Shown: one piece after another, positions 1 to 5,186 of the stretch
Position numbering within the stretch: the first letter of the stretch is position 1
Layout of the letters: each line of letters starts with the position of its first letter
Source: Sphaerochaeta sp.
Lineage (GTDB): Bacteria; Spirochaetota; Spirochaetia; Sphaerochaetales; Sphaerochaetaceae
Length of the DNA stretch: 5,186 bases
Direction of reading: 5' to 3'
NCBI GenBank assembly: GCA_003446545.1
Contig: DMAO01000011.1
Location: forward strand, 1 to 5,186
Program-made: the position numbers and the translations under genes
The notes under the pieces: generated by a model
The model's input: only the letters and a program-made list of their open reading frames with translations
Databases searched by the model: none
What the model was told of the DNA's origin: nothing

Positions 1-102
1 TCAGCAAGAGCACTTACTTGAAATGTATGATAGCCGACGAAAACACGATGGGCTTTCTGCCTTATTCTTGCTTGAAATGACTTTGCCAAGTCTGTATTAC
101 AG

Positions 103-120
103 TATCTTTCTATCTTTCTA
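103..120. repeat. Short tandem repeat TATCTTTC x2
   Basis: Two perfect copies of TATCTTTC lie at 103-110 and 111-118, followed by TA as a partial third copy. The repeat immediately abuts the hairpin at 120-139. No function can be assigned from sequence alone; it may simply be low-complexity intergenic DNA. Confidence 0.6.
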
Positions 121-139
121 CAAGGGACGCAACCCTTGT
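120..139. promoter_or_regulatory. Perfect 7-bp inverted repeat upstream of the membrane-protein gene
   Basis: ACAAGGG at 120-126 and CCCTTGT at 133-139 are exact inverted repeats around the 6-base loop ACGCAA, with a possible extra T-G pair outside. No T-run follows on either strand, so a canonical intrinsic terminator is unlikely. A weak promoter-like pair overlaps the right arm: TTGTGC at 136-141 and TACCAT at 159-164, 17 bases apart. The palindrome could therefore be an operator for the gene at 217 or an mRNA hairpin. The inverted repeat is directly seen; the regulatory role is inference. Confidence 0.35.
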
Positions 140-216
140 GCACCAATATAGAGAATAGTACCATGCAGTATAGCAAAGGGAAATATTGTATCAGGCAGTA
201 AAAAGGAAAGGTCATC

Positions 217-1590
217 ATGTTTGACATTGAAAGACAAATCCGAAATTGGAAAGCACATCTCCATGAAACAAGTTCAATAGACAACAATAAGGTTGAAAAC
301 CTAGAGTCACTCTTGAGGGACAACATCGCCGAACTCTCAGAACGAGGAGTCAATGAAGAGGAGGCTTTCCTAATAGCAATCCGTCGGCTCAGTGACAGCG
401 AGATAACCGAGAAGAGGTTCACAAAACTCTCAACTGAAGAACTCTGCCACCAACTCTTCATGCCCCTGCCCCCCCCTATACCACAAAAGGCTGAGAGGAA
501 GGAACTCGCTGTAATCATAGTCCTTGCTTTGTTTGGTGGACTGTTGAGCAAAATTCCTGCACTCTTCGGGTTCGGGGACTTTGACACCTATGACATCCTC
601 TACCTAAAAAATGCATCCCTGTTCGCTTTCACCCCAGTAGCCATGTACTTCCTCTACAAACGGAAATTCCCTCCTAGCAAAACCCTTTTCGTCATAGCCT
701 ATTTCCCCCTTGCCGCCCTTCTGGTAAACCTCTATCCCTACCAGGAGCCATTCCATACAGCAATCCTTACGATCATCCACCTGCCAATTCTCTCACTTCT
801 TTTTCTGCTCCCTTTCTATGGGGGGCCTGCAAAGACCACTGGATGGAAAAACCTAACTACTCGACTCGATTTCATCCGTTTTATCGGAGAGGCTTTCATA
901 TATGCTATCCTCATAGGAATGGGGGGCATGGGCCTCATCCTTCTTACCATGGGGACTTTTGAACTTATCAAAGTTGATGCCTCACCTTTTGTCTTAAATT
1001 GGATGGGACCTTTCGGGCTCTTCGGCCTGTTCACTGTGGCTGCCTACCTGGTTGACCAGAAGAAAAGCCTCATTGAAGGTATCGTCCCGGTCTTAGCCCG
1101 AATTTTCACTCCGCTCTTTTCATTAGTGCTGGTCAGCCTCATCATTGCGTTTCTTACTTCACCCAACCAAGCCTCTGAGAATCGTTCCATGCTGATCTGG
1201 TTTGATGTAATCCTTGCATTCGTCCTTGCCCTGACACTCTATTCAATGTGTTCGTCGGAGCAAAAGAAGGATATTTTCAGATTTTCTTTCTGGGATTTTA
1301 TGACGTTTGTGCTCATCGTCTGCGCAGTACTGGTCGACATCATAGCCCTATGGGGTATCCTTACCCGGTTGCAGGCATTTGGCTTCTCCGCAAACCGCAC
1401 TGCAGCCTTGGGAGAAAACCTCCTGCTGTTAAGCAATCTTATCTTCCTTGTAATCGGATACGGAAGATATATGACAAAGAATATATCTTTCAATAGGATA
1501 GTGGAGTTACAGATGCGCTTCTTGCCTCTCTATGGGGTTTGGGCAGCGGTTGTTGTCATTCTCTTTCCTCCGTTATTTGGATTCAGATAA
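217..1590 (+). CDS. Permease-prefix / DUF4153-like integral membrane protein
   Basis: This is a 457-residue protein in two parts. Residues 1-75 are charged, helical and soluble (ERQIRNWKAHL, then NEEEAFLIAIRRLSD). They resemble the permease prefix domain found at the N-terminus of bacterial membrane proteins. A proline hinge at 83-90 (PLPPPIPQ) leads into a membrane body with about 10-11 hydrophobic segments, roughly at 97-113, 133-147, 158-171, 179-199, 225-247, 264-280, 287-314, 328-345, 361-380, 397-416 and 434-452. The stretch RLQAFGFSANR (385-394 region), followed by a hydrophobic helix, matches the style of the DUF4153 family, where a G-(L/F)-T/S-x-N-R motif is typical. There is no signal peptide. 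The start is well supported: AAGGAAAGG at 203-211 lies 5 bases before the ATG. The molecular function of DUF4153 proteins is not established; permease-prefix genes often sit beside a PadR-type regulator, but none is visible here. A C8 run at 469-476 lies in the hinge codons. No clear terminator follows the TAA. The frame is certain and the family moderately so. Confidence 0.8.
   Translation: MFDIERQIRNWKAHLHETSSIDNNKVENLESLLRDNIAELSERGVNEEEAFLIAIRRLSDSEITEKRFTKLSTEELCHQLFMPLPPPIPQKAERKELAVIIVLALFGGLLSKIPALFGFGDFDTYDILYLKNASLFAFTPVAMYFLYKRKFPPSKTLFVIAYFPLAALLVNLYPYQEPFHTAILTIIHLPILSLLFLLPFYGGPAKTTGWKNLTTRLDFIRFIGEAFIYAILIGMGGMGLILLTMGTFELIKVDASPFVLNWMGPFGLFGLFTVAAYLVDQKKSLIEGIVPVLARIFTPLFSLVLVSLIIAFLTSPNQASENRSMLIWFDVILAFVLALTLYSMCSSEQKKDIFRFSFWDFMTFVLIVCAVLVDIIALWGILTRLQAFGFSANRTAALGENLLLLSNLIFLVIGYGRYMTKNISFNRIVELQMRFLPLYGVWAAVVVILFPPLFGFR
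469..476 (+). repeat. C8 homopolymer inside the membrane-protein gene
   Basis: Eight consecutive C bases encode the prolines of residues 85-87, in the hinge between the soluble prefix and the membrane body. Runs of this length can be prone to replication slippage, and a one-base change would frameshift the gene after residue 87, removing the whole membrane portion. In the sequence given the frame is intact. Chance occurrence in a proline-rich linker is the simplest explanation. Confidence 0.7.
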
Positions 1591-1660
1591 GGACAGCACT
1601 TTCATTACCAATCATGCATGACCTTCGTTTCGGCATGTGATACACCATGAGAATCCTGAA

Positions 1661-1689
1661 TTGACAGATCCCTGTTAGCCTTGTAGCGC
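1661..1689 (+). promoter_or_regulatory. Weak promoter candidate upstream of MATE gene
   Basis: TTGACA (1661-1666) is a consensus -35 hexamer. The -10 position at 17-base spacing reads TAGCGC, which matches TATAAT at only the first two positions and forms part of the 8-base palindrome TAGCGCTA (1684-1691). Transcription from here would give a leader of more than 200 bases before the exporter start. The -35 match is seen; the promoter function is a weak inference. Confidence 0.15.
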
Positions 1690-1886
1690 TAGTCGTATGC
1701 AGATTGGAAAAGAGCTTTCATCTTTATCGAATCCCTCTCCCATTTCTCTTTCTTCTACATTTGTATCAAACGGTATAGGAAAATCTCTCCAAAAACCACC
1801 CATAGAAGCTTTGATAACGATATCCCACATGATCTAGCAATCAAACCTTCCCCACAAACTTCTCACTTGTACACCACTCCCATTTG

Positions 1887-1899
1887 GACTACAGTAGTC
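1887..1899. promoter_or_regulatory. Palindrome GACTAC-A-GTAGTC just before the MATE start
   Basis: GACTAC (1887-1892) and GTAGTC (1894-1899) are exact inverted repeats around a single A, ending 6 bases before the ATG at 1906. An overlapping smaller repeat, AGTA (1893-1896) and TACT (1902-1905), touches the start codon. The position covers the place where a Shine-Dalgarno sequence would be expected, and none is evident. It could be an operator for a repressor of the exporter. It could equally be a chance 6-bp palindrome. Confidence 0.3.
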
Positions 1900-1905
1900 T
1901 GTACT

Positions 1906-3252
1906 ATGAAAAGACAGGCAAAGCTGATGACAACCGGATCCATCCAAGGGCATATCATCCGTTTTGCCATCCCCATATTCCTAGGGAACCTCTTCCAACA
2001 ACTCTACAATACAGCAGACTCCATAGTCGTAGGAAACTTCCTCGGCAAGGAAGCCCTAGCCGCCATTACGTCCTGCGGTTCCCTCATTTTCCTGCTTGTC
2101 GGGTTGGTCCAAGGCATCTTCGTCGGAGCTGGGGTGGTAATATCAACCTATTACGGAGCTGGTGACATTACCTCAGTAAAAAAAGCCATCCACACATCCA
2201 TCGCTTTCAGTCTCTGTAGCAGTGTATTCCTCACAATCTTCGGATACTTCTTTGCCCCGGTCATCCTTAGGTGGATGGGCACCCCCCCTAATGTCTTCGA
2301 CGATGCTAAAGCCTATGTACAGGTATTCTTCTTAGGGATAAGTGCCCTAATACTCTACAATACAGCAGCGGGCATCCTCCAGGCTGTTGGAGACAGCAGG
2401 CATCCCCTCTACTTTTTGATAGTAGCTGCACTACTGAATATTGTACTGGATGTGCTATTTGTCGGATTCTTCAAAATGGGCATCGAAGGGACCGCCTATG
2501 CAACCATCATCAGCCAATCAGTGAGCGTTGTCCTTTCCTTCCGGCTCTTGTTGACCAGCGATGACATCTTCAAGGTAAAGCTACGAAATATAGGGTTCAA
2601 GAAAGGGATGTTAAGCAGAATCCTCAGATTTGGCATACCCTCGGGAATCCAGAACTCGGTAACCTCCTTTGCCAATGTCGTGGTCCAGTCAAGTGTTAAC
2701 CTCTTTGGAGCGGCTGCGATGGCAGGTACCGGATCGTTCATGAGAATCCAGGGCTTCGCCCTCATCCCCATCACTAGCTTTGCCCTGGCCATGACCACCT
2801 TCACCGGCCAAAATATTGGTGCAAGGGAGTACAACAGGGTCAAGACAGGGGTGCGCTTTGGCGTCACTTTCGCCATAATCCTAGCTGAATCGATAGGAAT
2901 CCTGCTCTATTTCTATGCCGATGTTCTGGTGGCCCTGTTCAACCGGGATCCCTCCATCATTATCTACGGGGTGCAGAAATCACACATATCTTCCCCGTTC
3001 TTATTTGCCGTCGCCATTTCTCATGTCATGAGTGGCCTCTTCAGAGGGGCAGGCAAGTCTATGGTACCCATGGCTGTCATGCTGGCCTTCTGGTGTATCG
3101 TCAGAGTCCTCTACATCAAGATAGGGCTCCTGTTCCTGATGGACATCCGCGTCGTCTACTGGGCGCATCCCATTACATGGATGCTAAGTGCCACAGTTTT
3201 CATCATCTATTATTACAAAGCCGATTGGATGAATCATAAGGTTACAGTCTGA
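1906..3252 (+). CDS. MATE family multidrug/toxin efflux transporter
   Basis: This inner-membrane antiporter belongs to the MATE family, whose members export cationic drugs, toxins or metabolites in exchange for Na+ or H+. From the ATG at 1906 it has 448 residues, the usual family length, with about 12 membrane helices in two halves. Family features visible: MTTGSI at 8-13, PIFLGNLFQQLYNTADSIVVG around 23-43, GDSRHPLYF at 162-170, LNIVLDVLF at 177-185 and GQNIGA at 301-306 followed by R311. GLFRGAGKSMVPM follows at 377-389, then AHPITW at 420-425. These resemble the NorM/VmrA/MepA-type branch; the substrate cannot be predicted. The start is uncertain. The frame is open further upstream (TTG at 1867), but that extension does not look like a MATE protein. 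The ATG at 1906 and the one at 1927 both lie at the conserved N-terminus, and neither has a strong ribosome binding site. A C7 run occurs at 2282-2288. It appears monocistronic, with long gaps upstream and a gene remnant downstream. Confidence 0.93.
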   Translation: MKRQAKLMTTGSIQGHIIRFAIPIFLGNLFQQLYNTADSIVVGNFLGKEALAAITSCGSLIFLLVGLVQGIFVGAGVVISTYYGAGDITSVKKAIHTSIAFSLCSSVFLTIFGYFFAPVILRWMGTPPNVFDDAKAYVQVFFLGISALILYNTAAGILQAVGDSRHPLYFLIVAALLNIVLDVLFVGFFKMGIEGTAYATIISQSVSVVLSFRLLLTSDDIFKVKLRNIGFKKGMLSRILRFGIPSGIQNSVTSFANVVVQSSVNLFGAAAMAGTGSFMRIQGFALIPITSFALAMTTFTGQNIGAREYNRVKTGVRFGVTFAIILAESIGILLYFYADVLVALFNRDPSIIIYGVQKSHISSPFLFAVAISHVMSGLFRGAGKSMVPMAVMLAFWCIVRVLYIKIGLLFLMDIRVVYWAHPITWMLSATVFIIYYYKADWMNHKVTV

Positions 3253-3261
3253 AGCTGTGAC
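3241..3261 (+). terminator. Weak hairpin overlapping the MATE stop codon
   Basis: GTTACAG (3241-3247) can pair with CTGTGAC (3255-3261), seven pairs including one G-T wobble, across a 7-base loop that contains the TGA stop. The bases that follow (GTTTCATCCTT) are only moderately T-rich. It could act as a poor terminator or an mRNA 3' stabiliser. The stem is seen; the role is a guess. Confidence 0.2.
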
Positions 3262-3274
3262 GTTTCATCCTTAG

Positions 3275-3739
3275 GGTGGGGAGCATGACGAGAAAGCCTC
3301 AGAAACCTTCTGGGAAACAGAACTGCGCCTTCGCCAGATGTTTGATGTCTATGAGGGAGATGCAGAATCTGAAGAAATACTCTCTCACTACAATCCCAAC
3401 CCTCTCTTCTCAAAGAGGAGAAATAACTATCAGACTGTATTGGACAATCTAGTGGAGTCTGATCTTTGCAGAGCTGTTTTCCCTTCTCTTGATAACTCTA
3501 GTTGTCCAAGCCATTTCTGTTTCTACAGCAGCAACAGGGAACAGGCTCAAAGGCAACTTGAACACATGGGGATCCAAAGCACTGTGTACTGGCCACTACC
3601 TCCCATGCTGAAGAATCCTAAGGAGATGCCTCAAGCTTCGTGGATCTATGAATCCATTGTCAGTGTGCAGATTGACCAACGCTATGATGAGAAGACCATG
3701 GAATATTTGGGAAAATCGCTCTCTTGTCTTCGTTGGTAG
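3275..3739 (+). pseudogene. C-terminal remnant of a DegT/DnrJ/EryC1/StrS-like PLP aminotransferase
   Basis: An open frame of 154 codons follows an in-frame TAG at 3272-3274 and ends with TAG at 3737-3739. The translation resembles the C-terminal small domain of PLP-dependent sugar or amino-acid aminotransferases. It has a helical stretch (ETFWETELRLRQMFD), then NPLFSKRRNNYQTVLDNL, a CPSHFCFY strand, NREQAQRQLEHMGI, STVYWPLPP and a final SVQIDQRYDEKTM helix. Full-length members are usually 350-400 residues. Here the N-terminal large domain with the PLP-binding lysine is absent, so the product could not be an active enzyme. The first ATG (3338) lies inside this domain, lacks a ribosome binding site, and is preceded by 21 residues that still look like the family, so it is not a natural start. 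The remnant begins only 22 bases after the MATE stop, consistent with a deletion junction. The family assignment is from motif style and moderately sure; the truncation is directly visible. A stand-alone regulatory or partner domain is less likely. Confidence 0.6.
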
Positions 3740-3821
3740 TATACCTCTGCTTGGAAACTCCTATCTAGGGCAGGGAATAGTCTCAACACCAATTTCTTTC
3801 TTGGTTTATCCTCTGATTCGC

Positions 3822-3850
3822 TTGACAAAGGAGTGACAGAAGCGAACTAT
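3822..3850 (+). promoter_or_regulatory. Candidate promoter for the ATP-grasp gene
   Basis: A perfect TTGACA lies at 3822-3827. Seventeen bases later AACTAT (3845-3850) matches TATAAT at three positions, and the following stretch to 3865 is very AT-rich. Transcription would start around 3857, leaving a leader of about 28 bases with AAGGA (3876-3880) before the ATG at 3885. The -35 box and AT-rich start region are seen; promoter activity is inferred. It suggests the ligase gene is transcribed on its own rather than from the exporter. Confidence 0.35.
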
Positions 3851-3884
3851 GTAAATATATAAAAACTTCCCCTACAAGGATATC

Positions 3885-4862
3885 ATGTATATAGACCACA
3901 CTATAATCATCTTATACAACCAGATACTCAGCACCAGTCCAGAGGACGTTCTCGACATACACAGACAGGCCAAGTGGATAGAAGAAATCCTTCAGGGAAA
4001 GGGATACAAAACACTTTTGGTCCCCTTCTCCCTTGAAGCCCTGTCAATGCTTGCAACAATGAACAGTAACAGCCCGATTCTTGTCTTTAACCTGGTTGAT
4101 TCAGCTCCGGGGGAAGAGAATCTTGCCTATCTGGTCCCGGGCTTGCTTGAACATATGCACCTGCCATATACAGGGTGCACCCTGCAAAATCTCTTCGTCA
4201 CTACCAACAAGATGCTGGCTAAACGGGTGCTCAAGGCTGCAAGAATTGATACCCCGCCTTGGGTCACCAAGGACGAGACTGAAGCACTGTTACATAGTGC
4301 CATAAAGCGCTACATCATCAAACCCATATCGCAAGACGCTTCCATAGGTCTGGATGAAAGCTCCATAGTCAGTGCAGAGCATGTTGTTGTGGAATTGAAG
4401 GTCAAAGAAGCTACACTGTTCACCCCTTGCTTCGCAGAGGCCTTCATAGAGGGAAGGGAGTTCACCGTCTGCATGTATGGGACACCAGAGAGCTGCAAGG
4501 TACTTACCCCTTACGAATGGGTATTCCAAGGGTACGAGGAGCATCAGAAGGAGAGGATAATCACCTATGATGCCAAGTGGTCTGAAAACTCATTTGGATA
4601 CGAGCACATAGTGGCAAAGTATCATGCAGATGAGTGTGACCTTCCCCTGCTCGATAGGCTAACTGCAATCGCCGGTCAATGTTGGAAGGCCTTCTCCCTT
4701 ACTGGCTATGCCCGGGTAGACTTCCGTATCGATGCAGAAGGGAAAAGCTGGGTATTGGAGATAAACTGCAACCCCAGTTTCTATGGATTCTATCACCTGG
4801 CTCTGGAGGGGGGCTTCCCCTTTGATGGCCTTGTCCAGGATATTGTCGAGCAGGTGCGCTAG
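3885..4862 (+). CDS. D-alanine-D-alanine-ligase-like ATP-grasp enzyme
   Basis: A 325-residue cytoplasmic ATP-grasp ligase; the fold uses ATP to form an acyl-phosphate and join a carboxylate to an amine. Visible features: N-terminal Rossmann-like part with SPEDVLDIHRQ (18-28), FNLVD (68-72), LPYTGCTLQNL (93-103) and TTNKMLAK (106-113). Then IIKPISQDASIGL (144-156) carries the nucleotide-binding lysine K146 and the flexible loop. AEAFIEGREFTV (184-195), ARVDFRID (276-283) and LEINCNPSF (291-299) follow, with D279, E292, N294 and N296 in the usual metal- and substrate-binding places. These match the Ddl branch in order and length. The N-terminal Ddl signature with GG-x-S-x-E before helix 1 is missing, so a housekeeping D-Ala-D-Ala ligase is doubtful. 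Another dipeptide or amino-acid ligase is more likely, with unknown substrate. The ATG follows AAGGA by 4 bases. The gene stands between an aminotransferase remnant and a convergent acetyltransferase. The fold is confident and the substrate unknown. Confidence 0.85.
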   Translation: MYIDHTIIILYNQILSTSPEDVLDIHRQAKWIEEILQGKGYKTLLVPFSLEALSMLATMNSNSPILVFNLVDSAPGEENLAYLVPGLLEHMHLPYTGCTLQNLFVTTNKMLAKRVLKAARIDTPPWVTKDETEALLHSAIKRYIIKPISQDASIGLDESSIVSAEHVVVELKVKEATLFTPCFAEAFIEGREFTVCMYGTPESCKVLTPYEWVFQGYEEHQKERIITYDAKWSENSFGYEHIVAKYHADECDLPLLDRLTAIAGQCWKAFSLTGYARVDFRIDAEGKSWVLEINCNPSFYGFYHLALEGGFPFDGLVQDIVEQVR

Positions 4863-5186
4863 TCAGAGGTATTTGTCGACCCAGACCAACGATTCCAGTT
4901 CAAGACCCATATCTCGATAGAGAGCCTGGGCTTTTGCATTTGTTGGGTGGGTCACCATAGCAAGATAGGTGCACCCCTGTTGCTTGGACCACGCTTGGAC
5001 ATACTCCAATAGCTCTGCACCCAGTCCCTGGTTTCTGCATTCCTTCGAGACAAACAGTTCATTCAGCCAGAAGTAGTCCCCTTTTGTCTCCAAGCCACAG
5101 CAGATATTCCCATAGGCAAACCCAATTGCCGTATCATCTTCCTCATAAGCGACAAAGAAAGCGGCCCTACTTTGCTCCTTCATGGA
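4863..5186 (-). CDS. GNAT family N-acetyltransferase (5' end beyond window)
   Basis: This is the C-terminal part of a GNAT acetyltransferase, which moves an acetyl group from acetyl-CoA to an amine on a small molecule or protein. The frame stays open to the right edge. The internal Met at 5183 is followed by the middle of the fold, so the true start lies outside; about 40-50 N-terminal residues are probably missing compared with the usual 145-160. Counting from that Met, the core strands are FFVAYEEDDTAIGFAYG (9-25) and YFWLNELFV (37-45). The acetyl-CoA loop R-N-Q-G-L-G is at 50-55, followed by the helix AELLEYVQAWSKQQG. The HPTNAKAQALYRDMGLELE segment (79-97) is typical of the C-terminal half. 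The YFWLNELFV and VWVDKYL phrases suggest a small-molecule GNAT, but no substrate is implied. Its TGA at 4863-4865 is immediately next to the TAG of the convergent ligase gene. Confidence 0.88.
   Translation of the reverse strand, partial: SMKEQSRAAFFVAYEEDDTAIGFAYGNICCGLETKGDYFWLNELFVSKECRNQGLGAELLEYVQAWSKQQGCTYLAMVTHPTNAKAQALYRDMGLELESLVWVDKYL

Larger units (their letters stand above)
1..216. other. Left-edge region without identifiable gene
   Basis: No known protein family is recognisable here. On the plus strand a frame is open from the window edge to a TAG at 149-151 (49 codons, containing two LLEM tetrapeptides). It could be the C-terminus of an upstream gene. On the minus strand a frame is open across the whole segment; its best ATG is at 164-162, giving about 54 codons running off the left edge with a CVPC motif near its start. 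Both cannot be ordinary genes, and stretches of this length can be open by chance. The segment also has an imperfect 13-base direct repeat (13-25 and 67-79, 12 of 13 identical), an 8-base tandem repeat and a hairpin, listed separately. The last bases (203-211) form the ribosome binding site of the next gene. Confidence 0.35.
1591..1905. other. 315-base intergenic gap before the MATE gene
   Basis: No recognisable gene or strong terminator is seen. CATGC and GCATG near 1614-1637 could form only a 5-bp stem with a long loop. TTGACA at 1661-1666 is a perfect -35 box, but the sequence 17 bases downstream (TAGCGC, 1684-1689) is a poor -10. Several frames are open over 1675-1837. One is a minus-strand frame at 1675-1830 (51 residues, starting MWDIVIKASMGG) and another is a plus-strand frame at 1697-1837 (46 residues). 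The MATE frame is also open back to 1693. Because three frames are open over the same bases, openness is weak evidence for any of them, and none has a good ribosome binding site. I recognise no family in them. The gap most likely carries the promoter and leader of the exporter gene and possibly worn-out gene remnants. Confidence 0.5.

Overview
This window of about 5.2 kb carries ordinary chromosomal bacterial genes with roughly balanced base composition. It has no tRNA, rRNA, CRISPR array or recognisable insertion sequence. The taxon cannot be fixed from the sequence. The style of the MATE protein, the mid-range GC and the mix of families would fit a Sphaerochaeta-like spirochaete or a Bacillota species, but this is a low-confidence impression.

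Layout from left to right. Bases 1-216 hold no identifiable gene; they contain a short tandem repeat, a perfect 7-bp hairpin and open frames on both strands. Bases 217-1590 (+) encode a polytopic membrane protein with a cytoplasmic permease-prefix-like N-terminus and a DUF4153-like membrane body. Bases 1591-1905 are a 315-base gap with weak regulatory-looking motifs and no convincing gene. Bases 1906-3252 (+) encode a complete MATE-family multidrug/toxin exporter. Directly after its stop, bases 3275-3739 (+) hold the C-terminal part of what looks like a DegT/DnrJ/EryC1/StrS-type PLP aminotransferase. It lacks its N-terminal half and catalytic lysine and is best treated as a pseudogene. A short gap with a perfect TTGACA box leads into 3885-4862 (+), a D-Ala-D-Ala-ligase-like ATP-grasp enzyme. 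Its stop codon touches the stop of a convergent GNAT acetyltransferase (4863-5186, -), which runs off the right edge.

Functionally, the left half is membrane and transport related. The right half holds three families that often act on amino acids, amino sugars or small peptides: an aminotransferase remnant, an ATP-grasp ligase and a GNAT acetyltransferase. The ATP-grasp protein lacks the canonical N-terminal Ddl signature, so its substrate is open. A decayed amino-acid/peptide modification locus is possible but is inference only. I found no strong evidence for a new defence or mobile system. The points most worth a second look are the truncated aminotransferase, the atypical ligase, the zero-gap convergent gene end and a C8 tract inside the membrane-protein gene.
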